Of a stretch of 64,000 bases of DNA, positions 51,343 to 60,293 are shown piece by piece. A model generated the notes under the pieces. It was not told where the DNA came from. It was given only the letters and a program-made list of their open reading frames with translations, and searched no databases. The stretch lies in contig CAZMPM010000002.1 of assembly GCA_964568525.1 (NCBI GenBank), forward strand, positions 1 to 64,000, given 5' to 3'. Numbering within the stretch: position 1 is the stretch's first letter; every line of letters starts with the position of its first letter. Both the position numbers and the translations under genes were made by a program. This DNA comes from CAYZPB01 sp964568525 (GTDB taxonomy: Bacteria > Bacillota > Bacilli > Tepidibacillales > Tepidibacillaceae).

Positions 51343-51771
51343 TTATTTCTGCTCGTTATAAATTTTTAGGATTTTTTCATAATACTCTGGCAATGTCCGA
51401 TCAAGTCTTTTTAATTTAAAATCCTCATCAATATAAACATGCTTTGTCTCGCCCTCCGCTAACAGCACTCCGTCCTTAGCCCTAATTACCTGATAACAAA
51501 AATTAGTTCGCACTCCAGTATGCTTAGAAATAGCAACGCGAATAATTAGTTCGTCATCATATTGAGCTGGGACATGATATTGGCAGTTAACATCAACAAC
51601 AGGCATAAGCAAACCTGTTGCTTCCATCTCTTTATATGTAATCCCGATATGTTTAATCATTTCCGTACGCGCAATCTCAAACCAGACAAAATAATTTGAA
51701 TGATAAACTACTCCCATTTGATCCGTCTCTTGATAACGGACATCTACTTTTGTCGAAAACCAATTTTTCAT
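51343..51771 (-). CDS. Acyl-CoA thioesterase, YbgC/4HBT hotdog family
   Basis: 142 residues. The hotdog hallmark VRYQETDQMGVVYHSNYFVWFEIARTEMI carries the catalytic Asp of the 4-hydroxybenzoyl-CoA thioesterase type (D in the TDQMGVVYHSNY loop). It is predicted to hydrolyse short or medium acyl-CoA thioesters in the cytoplasm. It follows the malic enzyme gene by 10 bases and is probably its operon partner. The exact substrate cannot be told from sequence. Confidence 0.88.
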   Translation of the reverse strand: MKNWFSTKVDVRYQETDQMGVVYHSNYFVWFEIARTEMIKHIGITYKEMEATGLLMPVVDVNCQYHVPAQYDDELIIRVAISKHTGVRTNFCYQVIRAKDGVLLAEGETKHVYIDEDFKLKRLDRTLPEYYEKILKIYNEQK

Positions 51772-51781
51772 TAGTTAATCC

Positions 51782-52972
51782 CTACTTTCTAATATCATCC
51801 CTAGCCAAGCCAGTTTTCCGAGCGGATTCCGCCACTGCACCAGCAACCGCCTGTGCAACTCGCTCATCAAAAGGATTAGGGATTATATACTCTGAACTCA
51901 ACTCATCTTTATTGATTAATCCAGCAATTGCTTGTGCAGCAGCAAGTTTCATCTCTTCATTAATATCGCTCGCTCGAACATCTAATGCTCCACGAAAGAC
52001 TCCAGGAAAAGCCAATACATTATTTACTTGGTTAGCATAATCAGAGCGACCAGTCGCAACCACCTTCGCCCCAGCATTTCGTGCCAAATCAGGCAAAATC
52101 TCCGGAACTGGATTCGCCAGCGCAAAAACAATCGGTTCTTCGCCCATCGTCGCGATCATCTCAGCTGTTAATGCGCCAGCAACCGAGACACCGATAAATA
52201 CGTCCGCTCCTTTTAAAGCATCCGCCAAAGACCCAACCAGTTGCCGATAATTCGTCATCTCTGCTAGCTCTTGTTTAACCGGAGTCATGTGGCAAGTCCT
52301 ACCCTGATAAATAATACCCTGCGAATCACACATTATAACGTCGCGAACACCAAAACTAATCAGAAGCTTAATAATTGCTGTGCCGGAAGCGCCAGCACCA
52401 TTGGCAACAACCTTTATCTCGTTAATGCTTTTGTTAACAATTTTAAGAGCATTGATTAGCCCTGCCAATACAACAATTGCAGTGCCATGCTGGTCATCGT
52501 GAAAAACCGGGATATCGAGCTCCTTTTTTAACCGTTGTTCAATTAGAAAACAATTCGGCGCCGCTATATCCTCTAAATTAATTCCCCCAAAACTAGGTTC
52601 AATCAACTTTACAGTCTTAACAATCTCATCAACATCATTACTACGAATACAAATCGGAAAGGCATCTACGTTAGCAAACTTTTTAAATAGAGCCGCTTTC
52701 CCCTCCATCACCGGTAAGGAGGCCGCCGCTCCGATATCACCTAATCCAAGTACTGCAGAACCATCTGTAACAACAGCGACCATATTGCCTTTTGCGGTGT
52801 AGTCATATATTTTGTCGGGATTATCTGCAATCGCGAGACTTGGAGCAGCTACACCTGGAGAATATGCTAAGCTCAGGTCCTTTGCTGTGTTCAACTCTAC
52901 CTTGCTATTAACCTCAATTTTGCCCTGTTGATCCTTATGCATTTTTAACGATTCTTCATATAGCTTGTCCAA
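51782..52972 (-). CDS. Malic enzyme (TTG start)
   Basis: Decarboxylates malate to pyruvate with reduction of NAD(P). 396 residues, the short bacterial form like Bacillus YtsJ. It has AYSPGVAAPSLAI, KGNMVAVVTDGSAVLGLGDIGAAASLPVMEGKAALF with catalytic Lys, the metal site in LEDIAAPNCF and PVFHDDQHGTAIVVLAG, and the Rossmann loop VANGAGASGTAI. The start is TTG at 52972 with GGAG 8 bases before it. Coenzyme preference is not clear. It follows dnaE as ytsJ does in Bacillus. Confidence 0.94.
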   Translation of the reverse strand: MDKLYEESLKMHKDQQGKIEVNSKVELNTAKDLSLAYSPGVAAPSLAIADNPDKIYDYTAKGNMVAVVTDGSAVLGLGDIGAAASLPVMEGKAALFKKFANVDAFPICIRSNDVDEIVKTVKLIEPSFGGINLEDIAAPNCFLIEQRLKKELDIPVFHDDQHGTAIVVLAGLINALKIVNKSINEIKVVANGAGASGTAIIKLLISFGVRDVIMCDSQGIIYQGRTCHMTPVKQELAEMTNYRQLVGSLADALKGADVFIGVSVAGALTAEMIATMGEEPIVFALANPVPEILPDLARNAGAKVVATGRSDYANQVNNVLAFPGVFRGALDVRASDINEEMKLAAAQAIAGLINKDELSSEYIIPNPFDERVAQAVAGAVAESARKTGLARDDIRK

Positions 52973-52998
52973 CTCGTCATCTCCATTTTGTCAAATTC

Positions 52999-55900
52999 TT
53001 AATCATTCGTTTTATTAGGCAGAACTACTGCATCTAATGTCACCATTTTATTCACAATAATTTTCGTGATCTCTTCATTATGGCTAATTATACCTTCTAT
53101 CAATATGCCGCGATCAAGCTCTAACTCCGCTTTATAACGGCGAAAAGCTTCTGGGAAAAAGATTAATTCCACTTCGTCTGCTAGTATTTCCAAACGAACG
53201 AAAGCCATCTGATCCTTTTTCTTCGTTAGAATTTGCTTAATATCAGTCACCAAGCCACCCAGTCTAACAATAGCTCGGTCATCCAGCTGCTCAAGCTCAT
53301 CATACTCATGCGTGGTATAGCGAGCAAGTATCTCCTGATAGGAGGATAATGGGTGTCCTGATAAATACAAGCCAAGTACCTCTTTCTCCTTTTTCAAGAG
53401 ATCAATAAAAGGAAATTCTCTCACATCAATCCAATCGAATTCATTATTTACTTCATTTGTTAAATCATCAAAAAGGTAAATTTGTAAGTCAGCTTCGAGT
53501 TTTCTTTTCTGATTAATTCGCTCAAGCAAGTCATCAAGATTGCCCATTAATTTAGCCCGATGTACACCGAAAGAATCGAATGCACCACTTAAAATCAACG
53601 ATTCCATAACCTTGCGTGTAGAAAGCTTTGAATCTGAATTCATGCAAAAATCAAGCACAGTCGCGCATTCACGTGTATTATCACGTTCAGTCAAGATGGC
53701 ATCAATTACGCTGTCACCAATATTTTTGATACCGGCTAGGCCAATTCGAATGCTACCATTTTCTATCGAAAAAGAGGCTTGGCTCTTCTTAACATCTGGT
53801 GGCAGGATCTCAATGCCTTTACGTCTTGCTTCCTCAATATACTCAACAACTTTTTTGCTGTTGCCCATCGATTCGGAAATTAAGGCTGTCATAAATTCAA
53901 CCGAATAATTAGCCTTCAAATAAGCTGTCTGATAAGCAATCACGCTGTAGGCAACCGCATGCGATCTGTTGAAACCATAATTGGCAAAGCGGACAATCAT
54001 ATCATAGACATCATTAGCAACGGCTTGATTGTAACCCTTCGATATCGCTCCCACCACAAAATGCTCTCGTTCCCGCTCCAGAATTTCGCGGTCCTTTTTG
54101 CTCACCGCACGCCGCAGTAAATCCGCCTCACCTAAGCTAAACCCCGCCATTGTTGATGCAATCTGCATGATTTGCTCCTGATAAACGATAATTCCGTAAG
54201 TATCTCTAAGAATCGGCTCTAAACTTTCATGCGGATATTCTATCTTTTTGCGGCCATGTTTTGCAGCAATAAAGTCCGGGATAAAATCCATCGGACCAGG
54301 CCGATAGAGTGCTACAACCGCTACAATATCCTCGAAATTTGATGGTTTTAATTCTCTTAGCACCTTATTAATACCAGCAGACTCTAGTTGGAAAACGCCT
54401 TTGGTGTCACCATTTGCAAGCAATTGATAAGTAGCAGGATCATTTTCCGGAATATCATCGAGAATAATCCGCTTACCTGTCGTTTCTCCGATGAGCTTAA
54501 TCGCCTTCTCAATAATCGTCAAGTTTCTGAGTCCTAGAAAATCCATTTTCAGCAGACCAATCTCCTCAAGTATTCCCATTGTATATTGAGAAAGGGACAG
54601 ATTATCGATTCCCTGCTGTAGCGGGGTATATTCCGTCAATTGCTTATCAGCAATAATAACCCCCGCAGCATGAGTCGAATGATGACGCGGCATTCCCTCA
54701 ATCTTCATTGCAATGTCGATTAGCTGACGAAGCTGCGGGTCGTTATTATAGGCATCTTGCAAATCCTTAACATCGGCCAAAGCCCGTTCAATCGTTATTC
54801 CCACTTGCAGCGGAACAGCCTTAGCAATGCGGTCTACTTGGTTATATGGTATCCCCATTACGCGACCAACATCGCGAATTGCTGCCTTTGCCGCAAAAGT
54901 CCCAAAGGTAATAATCTGTGAGACATGGTCAAAACCATACTTCTCTGAGACGTATTGGATTACCTCATCGCGGCGCTCATAGTTAAAATCTATATCAATA
55001 TCCGGCATATTAATCCGTTCCGGATTTAAAAATCGCTCGAACAAAAGTCCGTATTTAATCGGGTCCACATCGGTTATACCTAAGCAGTAGGCGATGATAC
55101 TACCCGCCGCCGAACCACGACCTGGCCCCGTCATAATTCCTTCTTTATGAGCATATTTCATGAAATCCCAAACAATAAGAAAATAGTCAGCAAAACCCAT
55201 GTTTTCGATTACTGAGAGCTCGTAATTTAGACGTTCAAGATGCTCAGATGTTGGCTTGGTATAGCGCTTTTCTGCACCTCTTGTTGCTAGTGCACGTAAA
55301 TAATCGATTGCCGCTACTCCGTCCGCCAGCGGATAGCTAGGTAAGAGTGACTGCCCAAGCTCGATAGTAAGGTTGCACCGCTCGGCAATCTTTTGTGTGT
55401 TATCCACTGCATCAGGCCGATGGGCGAATCTTTTGCGCATGTGAGTCTCGTCAGAAAGAAAAAACTGGTCTGTTCCAAACTGCATGCGATTCGGATCATC
55501 AAGTGTCGTGCCCGTGCCAATTGTGATTAATACATCTTGAATTAGCGAGTCTGCCTGTTCAATATAATGAACGTCATTAGTAGCCACTAAAGGGATTCCT
55601 GTCTCCTCGCTCAATTTAATAATTGCAGGTATGACTCGCGCCTCTTCTGGCAGACCATGATCCTGCATCTCTAAATAAAAATTATCCGCACCAAAAATTC
55701 TGCGATAAGTAAGCGCAGCGGTTTTGGCAGCTTCGTAATTATCAGCAAGTAACCAATCGTCTACCTCCCCAGACAGGCAGGCGCTAAGAGCAATAATGCC
55801 CTCGCTATATTTTTCTAGTGTCTCTTTATCTACACGCGGACGATAATAGAAACCCTCAAGATGACCAATTGATACTATCTTCATTAAATTGCGATAACCC

Positions 55901-56190
55901 TGTTCATTTGCAGCAAGCAACACAAGGTGATATGTCTTCATCTCCTGACGAGAAACACGCTCGGTGCGCTGTCCTGGAGTAACATAGATTTCGCAACCGA
56001 TGATTGGCTTAATCCCATTTTTGCGGCATGCCTGATAAAAGGGTATAGCACCATACATGCTACCGTGATCAGTAATCGCAAGTGCACTCATCCCAAGCTT
56101 TTTTGCGGCCGCCACAATATTGGTCACCCTAGCAGCACCATCAAGCAGACTATATTCAGTATGTACATGCAAATGAGTAAAACCGGACAT
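52999..56190 (-). CDS. dnaE: DNA polymerase III alpha subunit
   Basis: Replicative polymerase. 1063 residues. The N-terminal PHP domain is clear (FTHLHVHTEYSLLDGAARV, LAITDHGSMYGAI). The catalytic aspartates are in the PDIDIDFNYERRDEVIQYV block of the palm, after GPGRGSAAGSIIAYCLGI. LKMDFLGLRNLTIIEKAI and FNRSHAVAYSVIAYQTAYLK are also typical. The C-terminal OB-fold is present (VRLGGLVTDIKQILTKKKDQMAFV). It is DnaE, not PolC: no proofreading exonuclease is inserted. The gene order dnaE-malic enzyme matches Bacillus. Confidence 0.97.
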   Translation of the reverse strand: MSGFTHLHVHTEYSLLDGAARVTNIVAAAKKLGMSALAITDHGSMYGAIPFYQACRKNGIKPIIGCEIYVTPGQRTERVSRQEMKTYHLVLLAANEQGYRNLMKIVSIGHLEGFYYRPRVDKETLEKYSEGIIALSACLSGEVDDWLLADNYEAAKTAALTYRRIFGADNFYLEMQDHGLPEEARVIPAIIKLSEETGIPLVATNDVHYIEQADSLIQDVLITIGTGTTLDDPNRMQFGTDQFFLSDETHMRKRFAHRPDAVDNTQKIAERCNLTIELGQSLLPSYPLADGVAAIDYLRALATRGAEKRYTKPTSEHLERLNYELSVIENMGFADYFLIVWDFMKYAHKEGIMTGPGRGSAAGSIIAYCLGITDVDPIKYGLLFERFLNPERINMPDIDIDFNYERRDEVIQYVSEKYGFDHVSQIITFGTFAAKAAIRDVGRVMGIPYNQVDRIAKAVPLQVGITIERALADVKDLQDAYNNDPQLRQLIDIAMKIEGMPRHHSTHAAGVIIADKQLTEYTPLQQGIDNLSLSQYTMGILEEIGLLKMDFLGLRNLTIIEKAIKLIGETTGKRIILDDIPENDPATYQLLANGDTKGVFQLESAGINKVLRELKPSNFEDIVAVVALYRPGPMDFIPDFIAAKHGRKKIEYPHESLEPILRDTYGIIVYQEQIMQIASTMAGFSLGEADLLRRAVSKKDREILEREREHFVVGAISKGYNQAVANDVYDMIVRFANYGFNRSHAVAYSVIAYQTAYLKANYSVEFMTALISESMGNSKKVVEYIEEARRKGIEILPPDVKKSQASFSIENGSIRIGLAGIKNIGDSVIDAILTERDNTRECATVLDFCMNSDSKLSTRKVMESLILSGAFDSFGVHRAKLMGNLDDLLERINQKRKLEADLQIYLFDDLTNEVNNEFDWIDVREFPFIDLLKKEKEVLGLYLSGHPLSSYQEILARYTTHEYDELEQLDDRAIVRLGGLVTDIKQILTKKKDQMAFVRLEILADEVELIFFPEAFRRYKAELELDRGILIEGIISHNEEITKIIVNKMVTLDAVVLPNKTND

Positions 56191-56213
56191 TGAATGTTCT
56201 CCCTATAATAAAA

Positions 56214-56900
56214 TTAGATTGTCACTGCTTTATTTGTTGATAAAATTTCGCCAGCAAGCCCTTTTTTAGCTAGTTCATTAACAAATATCTGAGGGTCCTG
56301 CACTGTCGTCGGAAAAGTATTGTAGTGAATCGGAATAGTTTTTTTTGCCTTAATCAATGAGGCGGCAATTAATGCATCATCAATCCCCATGGTAAAGTTA
56401 TCACCAATTGGTAATAGAGCAATATCCAGCTGTTCTTTTTCTAACAGCCGCATATCGCTAAACAATGCTGTATCGCCAGCGTGATAAATTTTTTTGCCAT
56501 CCATTTCAATTAACACGCCACTCGGTACACCCGTGTAAGTGATTTCCCTAGTAAAATTATTAATAATTGAAGAGCTATGGAAAGCCGGCATTACTTTAAG
56601 TCTGCCAAAAGGAAACTGAAAGCTACCACCGATATTTACAGCATGTGTGTGCAAATTCTCCCAGCTTAAATGTATAGCCAATTCATATGGTGCAATCACT
56701 AAAGCATCATTGTGTCGAGCAATCTCAATCGTATCGCCTAAATGATCGCCATGACCATGCGTAACATAAATAAAATCAACTTTAACCTCTTTTGCTGTTA
56801 TTTTAGTATGTGGATTGTCAGTAATAAACGGATCAATAATTAATGAATAATTCTCACCGATGAGCTCAACGCAACTATGACCGTGATACCTAATATCCAT
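56214..56900 (-). CDS. UPF0173 metal-dependent hydrolase (YtkL-like)
   Basis: 228 residues, metallo-beta-lactamase fold. The metal site is VTHGHGDHLGD (HxHxDH), with MDIRYHGHSCVEL at the start, YHAGDTALF, and a final PIHYNTFP histidine. Family members are annotated as metal-dependent hydrolases without a settled substrate. It lies 23 bases upstream of dnaE on the same strand, as ytkL does near dnaE in Bacillus. A Shine-Dalgarno GAGGTGA precedes the ATG. Confidence 0.92.
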   Translation of the reverse strand: MDIRYHGHSCVELIGENYSLIIDPFITDNPHTKITAKEVKVDFIYVTHGHGDHLGDTIEIARHNDALVIAPYELAIHLSWENLHTHAVNIGGSFQFPFGRLKVMPAFHSSSIINNFTREITYTGVPSGVLIEMDGKKIYHAGDTALFSDMRLLEKEQLDIALLPIGDNFTMGIDDALIAASLIKAKKTIPIHYNTFPTTVQDPQIFVNELAKKGLAGEILSTNKAVTI

Positions 56901-56919
56901 AACAAATCACCTCATATTT

Positions 56920-57279
56920 TTATTCTTCAGAAACACTGCCTTTTGGCGCCAATTCTTGAATTGGTTCATTGATAATTTTGTAAACATCGTTAAGTATCAC
57001 GCTAAATTGACGTTCCACTTCGAACAACTGTTTAATATCCTCATCTTCGAGCAGTTCAGCATAGTCAACATTAAGTGCCTCAATCTCTTCCTGCGGCAAC
57101 TCTTCTCCCGCTTCACTTCTCCCGAATAGTTCCATCTGTTTCAATTGATAGGCTTTAATTTTCTCAAATTTTGCAGGTGAGTTATTAATCTTATTCGATA
57201 ATTGTTTGAAGTTAATGTAACTTTCCTCTTTCACTAATGCCGCTGCAAACTCATAAGCTTTATCATAAATATTTGCCAT
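56920..57279 (-). CDS. YlbF/YmcA-family protein
   Basis: About 119 residues, almost entirely alpha-helical and acidic. The pattern ANIYDKAYEFAAALVKEESYINFKQL, with a short helix-turn and LEDEDIKQLFEVERQFSVILNDVYKIIN, fits the YlbF/YmcA (DUF964) family. Members of that family in Bacillus form a complex that guides RNase Y. Start at 57279 after AGGAGGTTTTCAA. It is 19 bases upstream of the UPF0173 gene, so both probably share a transcript with dnaE. Confidence 0.82.
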   Translation of the reverse strand: MANIYDKAYEFAAALVKEESYINFKQLSNKINNSPAKFEKIKAYQLKQMELFGRSEAGEELPQEEIEALNVDYAELLEDEDIKQLFEVERQFSVILNDVYKIINEPIQELAPKGSVSEE

Positions 57280-57332
57280 TTGAAAACCTCCTATATATGT
57301 ACTATATTTCATTATACCTTAATTATGCCTAA

Positions 57333-57370
57333 TAAAAAAACAAAAGATAGAAGAGAAAACTCTTCTATCT
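57333..57370 (-). terminator. Terminator of the Tad-like operon
   Basis: Arms at 57345-57355 and 57360-57370 (AGATAGAAGAG and its complement) form a perfect 11-bp stem with a 4-base loop, followed by TTTTGTTTTTTT on the minus strand. The stop codon of the last pilus gene (57365-57367) lies inside the stem. Confidence 0.92.
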
Positions 57371-57832
57371 TAAATTTGCTTTCCATTCATGTGCAGCAAC
57401 CGCAGTTATATCGGGGGTTGATTTTGTCAGACCGTATTTAGATGGCCCAGCGTTAATCGCCACAACAACAGTCGGCTCTTTTACCACAATCTCAACATCA
57501 ATATCATTTTTGCTAAAGATATAAGGATAGTCAGTGTTTAGGTCATCAAAATAATTAATCGTATACTCAACTGGTTCTGACCAGTAGTAACCGACCTCCA
57601 TACTATTTTCAATAACTCTGCGAGCAGCTCGATTACCCTCTGCTTGATTGAAAACTAGATAACCATCTTTATATTGCGTTAACGAGATAAATTGTGCTGC
57701 AGCAGCAGCTGATTCTTCTGCAATGAACTTTAATAAATGAAGTTGCTCTTGATGCTTATTATAATCTGCTTGAAAATTTGTAAAAATTACAAAAACGATA
57801 AATAATGAAATACCAATAATATATGATTTCAT
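57365..57832 (-). CDS. Pseudopilin-like protein of the Tad locus (distal)
   Basis: 155 residues with a single N-terminal hydrophobic helix (SYIIGISLFIVFVIFTNFQ) and an extracellular part containing KFIAEESAAAAAQFISLTQYKDGYLVF. No classical TadE glutamate cleavage motif is obvious, so the assignment rests on position and topology. It overlaps the upstream gene by four bases (ATGA). Its size and N-terminal anchor suggest a minor pilin or a pilus-assembly anchor. Last gene of the operon. Confidence 0.72.
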   Translation of the reverse strand: MKSYIIGISLFIVFVIFTNFQADYNKHQEQLHLLKFIAEESAAAAAQFISLTQYKDGYLVFNQAEGNRAARRVIENSMEVGYYWSEPVEYTINYFDDLNTDYPYIFSKNDIDVEIVVKEPTVVVAINAGPSKYGLTKSTPDITAVAAHEWKANLR

Positions 57833-58242
57833 ATAGGCAACAGCTCACTTGGAACCTCTCCACTAATAATGTATTCGTAACTATTGGCTTGATCACTAAT
57901 TCCATAAAAGATATTTGCTGCAATAATCTTGTCAATTGGTATACCGACTTCAAAATATATCATTTCTCTCTCATCAAAATTATCTAAGCGGTATTTAGGG
58001 GTTGTTGTCGCTTCAATTCTTACTTTAGATGGCTCAACCTTTAACTTTGTGGCGAGTTGAATCCTTAACTCATCAAGGTTTGATTGCTTGAAGTAGCCGT
58101 CAGTTCGTGCCTTTTGAGCCGAATTATAAACAATATTATTTGCGGTTTGAATCTTATAATGATTAATCTGATTAATTGACCACTGTAATGGGAAAAAAAT
58201 TAATACAAGAAATATTGCAAAGCCTACTATATATTCTTTCAT
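57829..58242 (-). CDS. Pseudopilin-like protein of the Tad locus (proximal)
   Basis: 137 residues. The N-terminus is a membrane helix (EYIVGFAIFLVLIFFPLQW), followed by a soluble domain (TANNIVYNSAQKARTDGYFKQ, then KLKVEPSKVRIEATTTPKYRLDN). The topology matches the distal neighbour, and both start MK-x-YI-x-G, so they may be diverged duplicates. Predicted to be a minor pilin or assembly protein of the Tad-like apparatus; I cannot assign a finer role. It overlaps the downstream gene by four bases. Confidence 0.72.
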   Translation of the reverse strand: MKEYIVGFAIFLVLIFFPLQWSINQINHYKIQTANNIVYNSAQKARTDGYFKQSNLDELRIQLATKLKVEPSKVRIEATTTPKYRLDNFDEREMIYFEVGIPIDKIIAANIFYGISDQANSYEYIISGEVPSELLPI

Positions 58243-58257
58243 TACTTACCTCTTCAA

Positions 58258-58422
58258 TTATGGTGTTATTGGGGCGCCTTTCACATCCTTAATTTCGCCA
58301 ATCATGGTTGTAGCAAGTGTTTCAGTCCCTGATTTTAAGCTATCGCCTTCGCCTAACACCAGTGTGTTAGCAATAAAAACTCCTAAAATAATCAGTGCTA
58401 CAGTAACAATTAATTGTTTCAT
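58258..58422 (-). CDS. 54-residue small pilin candidate
   Basis: A short frame with a good site GAGGTGAAAAA before the ATG at 58422. Translation: MKQLIVTVALIILGVFIANT, then LVLGEGDSLKSGTETLATTM, then IGEIKDVKGAPITP. It has one hydrophobic helix at residues 4-24 and a short polar tail. In Tad loci the major Flp pilin is of this size with an N-terminal helix, and the gene sits between tadC and the tadE-like genes, exactly here. The typical G/E-Y processing site of Flp is not visible, so it could be a divergent pilin. It has no other obvious paralogue in the window. Confidence 0.68.
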   Translation of the reverse strand: MKQLIVTVALIILGVFIANTLVLGEGDSLKSGTETLATTMIGEIKDVKGAPITP

Positions 58423-58437
58423 TTTTTCACCTCGATT

Positions 58438-59322
58438 CTAATTTATATATAATTGAATATTATTAATTGCCTCAAGATAGTAAACAATAACTACAAAATT
58501 TAACATAATGGCAACAGTGGTCACAATTACACTAAAATAAATAAGATTGCTTCTATTTTCATTAGCAATTAAACGATTAGTTTCACGCTCCTTTCTAATA
58601 AGTTGAAGTAAGAGATCTATTTGTGCTATCAAATCCTCAGTTGTTAAATCATCTAATTTTTTTAAAATGACTGTCAGTTCGCGTGCGATGCGAGTACCTA
58701 TTGCTTCGCTAAATAGATTGCCCGCATTATTAGTCTGCCCCAATTCCCAAAGTGAAATCATTTTCCCAATTACCGGTTTTGTTAAGTTAGCCGATTTATA
58801 CAGCGTGCTTAAAATGTAATTTGCACTGTAATTCTTATATTTACTGGCAGTTGCAAGATTTTTTAAATGTAATGTTAATTTATATAATTCAAAATCAATC
58901 TGCTTTTTATGCTTGTTTTCCAGGAACTCGAGAAGATATTTATATGGAGTTTTCTTCCCGAGAAATATTGTCTTCGGGAAAAATACAAAGTAGAGAGAAA
59001 TAACAAGGATAAATAGCATTTGTAATACGGAGTTAGTGTTGATAGTTAACATTATTAGACCCAAGAAGATTGTTATAACTAGCAAAATTCCATGGAGAAA
59101 AATGTAGCGACTTGTATTTATTGTGGTCATAAGGAGTTTGTCTGTAGATGCAACCTGTTGATTAGTAATTAATTTGTAGTATCTTTCTTTAATCACAAAA
59201 AAACTACGACTTGTAAAATCGATTGGCACCCGCCTCGCGGCTACAAACCGTGTACTTAAAATAAATAAAGATAATAACGCTAGTGATGTAATAATAATGG
59301 GATAAATGATATTGATATTCAT
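58438..59322 (-). CDS. Tad-like inner-membrane platform protein (TadC-like)
   Basis: 294 residues. Hydrophobic segments near the N-terminus (about 7-25), two around residues 70-115 and one at the C-terminus (about 260-285). The central cytoplasmic part, rich in helices (FELYKLTLHLKNLATASKYKN, then ELTVILKKLDDLTTEDLIAQIDLLLQLIR), corresponds to the GspF/T2SF domain. It acts with TadB as the membrane platform driven by the TadA ATPase. It lies 7 bases after the TadB-like gene. Sequence similarity is weak; context is strong. Confidence 0.78.
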   Translation of the reverse strand: MNINIIYPIIITSLALLSLFILSTRFVAARRVPIDFTSRSFFVIKERYYKLITNQQVASTDKLLMTTINTSRYIFLHGILLVITIFLGLIMLTINTNSVLQMLFILVISLYFVFFPKTIFLGKKTPYKYLLEFLENKHKKQIDFELYKLTLHLKNLATASKYKNYSANYILSTLYKSANLTKPVIGKMISLWELGQTNNAGNLFSEAIGTRIARELTVILKKLDDLTTEDLIAQIDLLLQLIRKERETNRLIANENRSNLIYFSVIVTTVAIMLNFVVIVYYLEAINNIQLYIN

Positions 59323-59329
59323 CGTAAAT

Positions 59330-60289
59330 TTAAAAATCTCTTTTCCTTTTTTTTATTAAAATATAGATTCCACTATTTATAATCATAAATATAAGAATTA
59401 AAGCGAAAAACTTTAGCCCAATCGTGTTATAAAACTGATAATCAACATACTTTGAGAAATCAAAACCAATTATGGCAACCATCGCATAAACACTAAATAA
59501 ATAGACTGCCGGCGTAACATATTTAATCATAAAGAGCGCTTCATTATTCTGCTGGCGATCTTTTTCATAGATGCTGTTCATTGTTTTTGATTCTTCTAGT
59601 ATATCCTCTAATGATTGATAAACATTTTCCCCATAAACTAAGCTATATTTTAGGTTCTCAGATAGAATTGCAGACCAGTTCGTCTTTAATGCATAATTGA
59701 AATTATCGACCGAACTAATTATTACCGCATCCGAGTCAGCCTGTTTAATTGCAAAACTTAATCTAATCAGTGCCTTTTGTAGATAGGGTGCGCTTGTTAA
59801 ACGAGGAATCGTCTGGTCAATTGCTTCATACATATTAAAGTGATTAATACGATATTGACTTAGCAGTTCTACTATTAGCAGCTCCACTTCATTGCTACCT
59901 GCAAATCTCAGCTTTTGCAGCCTAAGCAACAGTAACAGATATGGTATCGCCCCTAACAAAAAAGATATACAAATTATAATAAATATGTTGCTTCCAACCG
60001 TATAAAGAACCAGTGCTGTAAAAACCGCAATAAAGAATGAACCAACTATTAATAGATATGTATTCTCTTTTTTATTAATAGCAAAAGTAGTTTCAGCAAG
60101 AAGAAATAACCTATTAAAATATTTGGTCAATATTGTATTATCCTCACGCATCTGAATCTCTTTATACCTACTATAAATACTCATTCGGCGATGAAGTCGT
60201 TGGAAAAATGGAAGACAAGCCAATATAATCCCAACCAGCAAGAATAAAGAAAAACCTAGATAGACAATGATATTAGTAATTTCAATCAT
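59330..60289 (-). CDS. Tad-like inner-membrane platform protein (TadB-like)
   Basis: 319 residues. Membrane segments at about 5-28, two around residues 75-120 and two at the C-terminus (around 255-310). The cytoplasmic domain includes LLSQYRINHFNMYEAIDQTIPRL and the segment YGENVYQSLEDILEESKTMNSIYEKDRQQNNEALF, typical of T2SF/GspF-like platforms. It is paired with the TadC-like protein downstream. Four bases separate it from the tadA-like stop. Identification relies on topology and the operon order CpaB-TadZ-TadA-TadB-TadC. Confidence 0.8.
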   Translation of the reverse strand: MIEITNIIVYLGFSLFLLVGIILACLPFFQRLHRRMSIYSRYKEIQMREDNTILTKYFNRLFLLAETTFAINKKENTYLLIVGSFFIAVFTALVLYTVGSNIFIIICISFLLGAIPYLLLLLRLQKLRFAGSNEVELLIVELLSQYRINHFNMYEAIDQTIPRLTSAPYLQKALIRLSFAIKQADSDAVIISSVDNFNYALKTNWSAILSENLKYSLVYGENVYQSLEDILEESKTMNSIYEKDRQQNNEALFMIKYVTPAVYLFSVYAMVAIIGFDFSKYVDYQFYNTIGLKFFALILIFMIINSGIYILIKKRKRDF

Positions 60290-60293
60290 CTTA

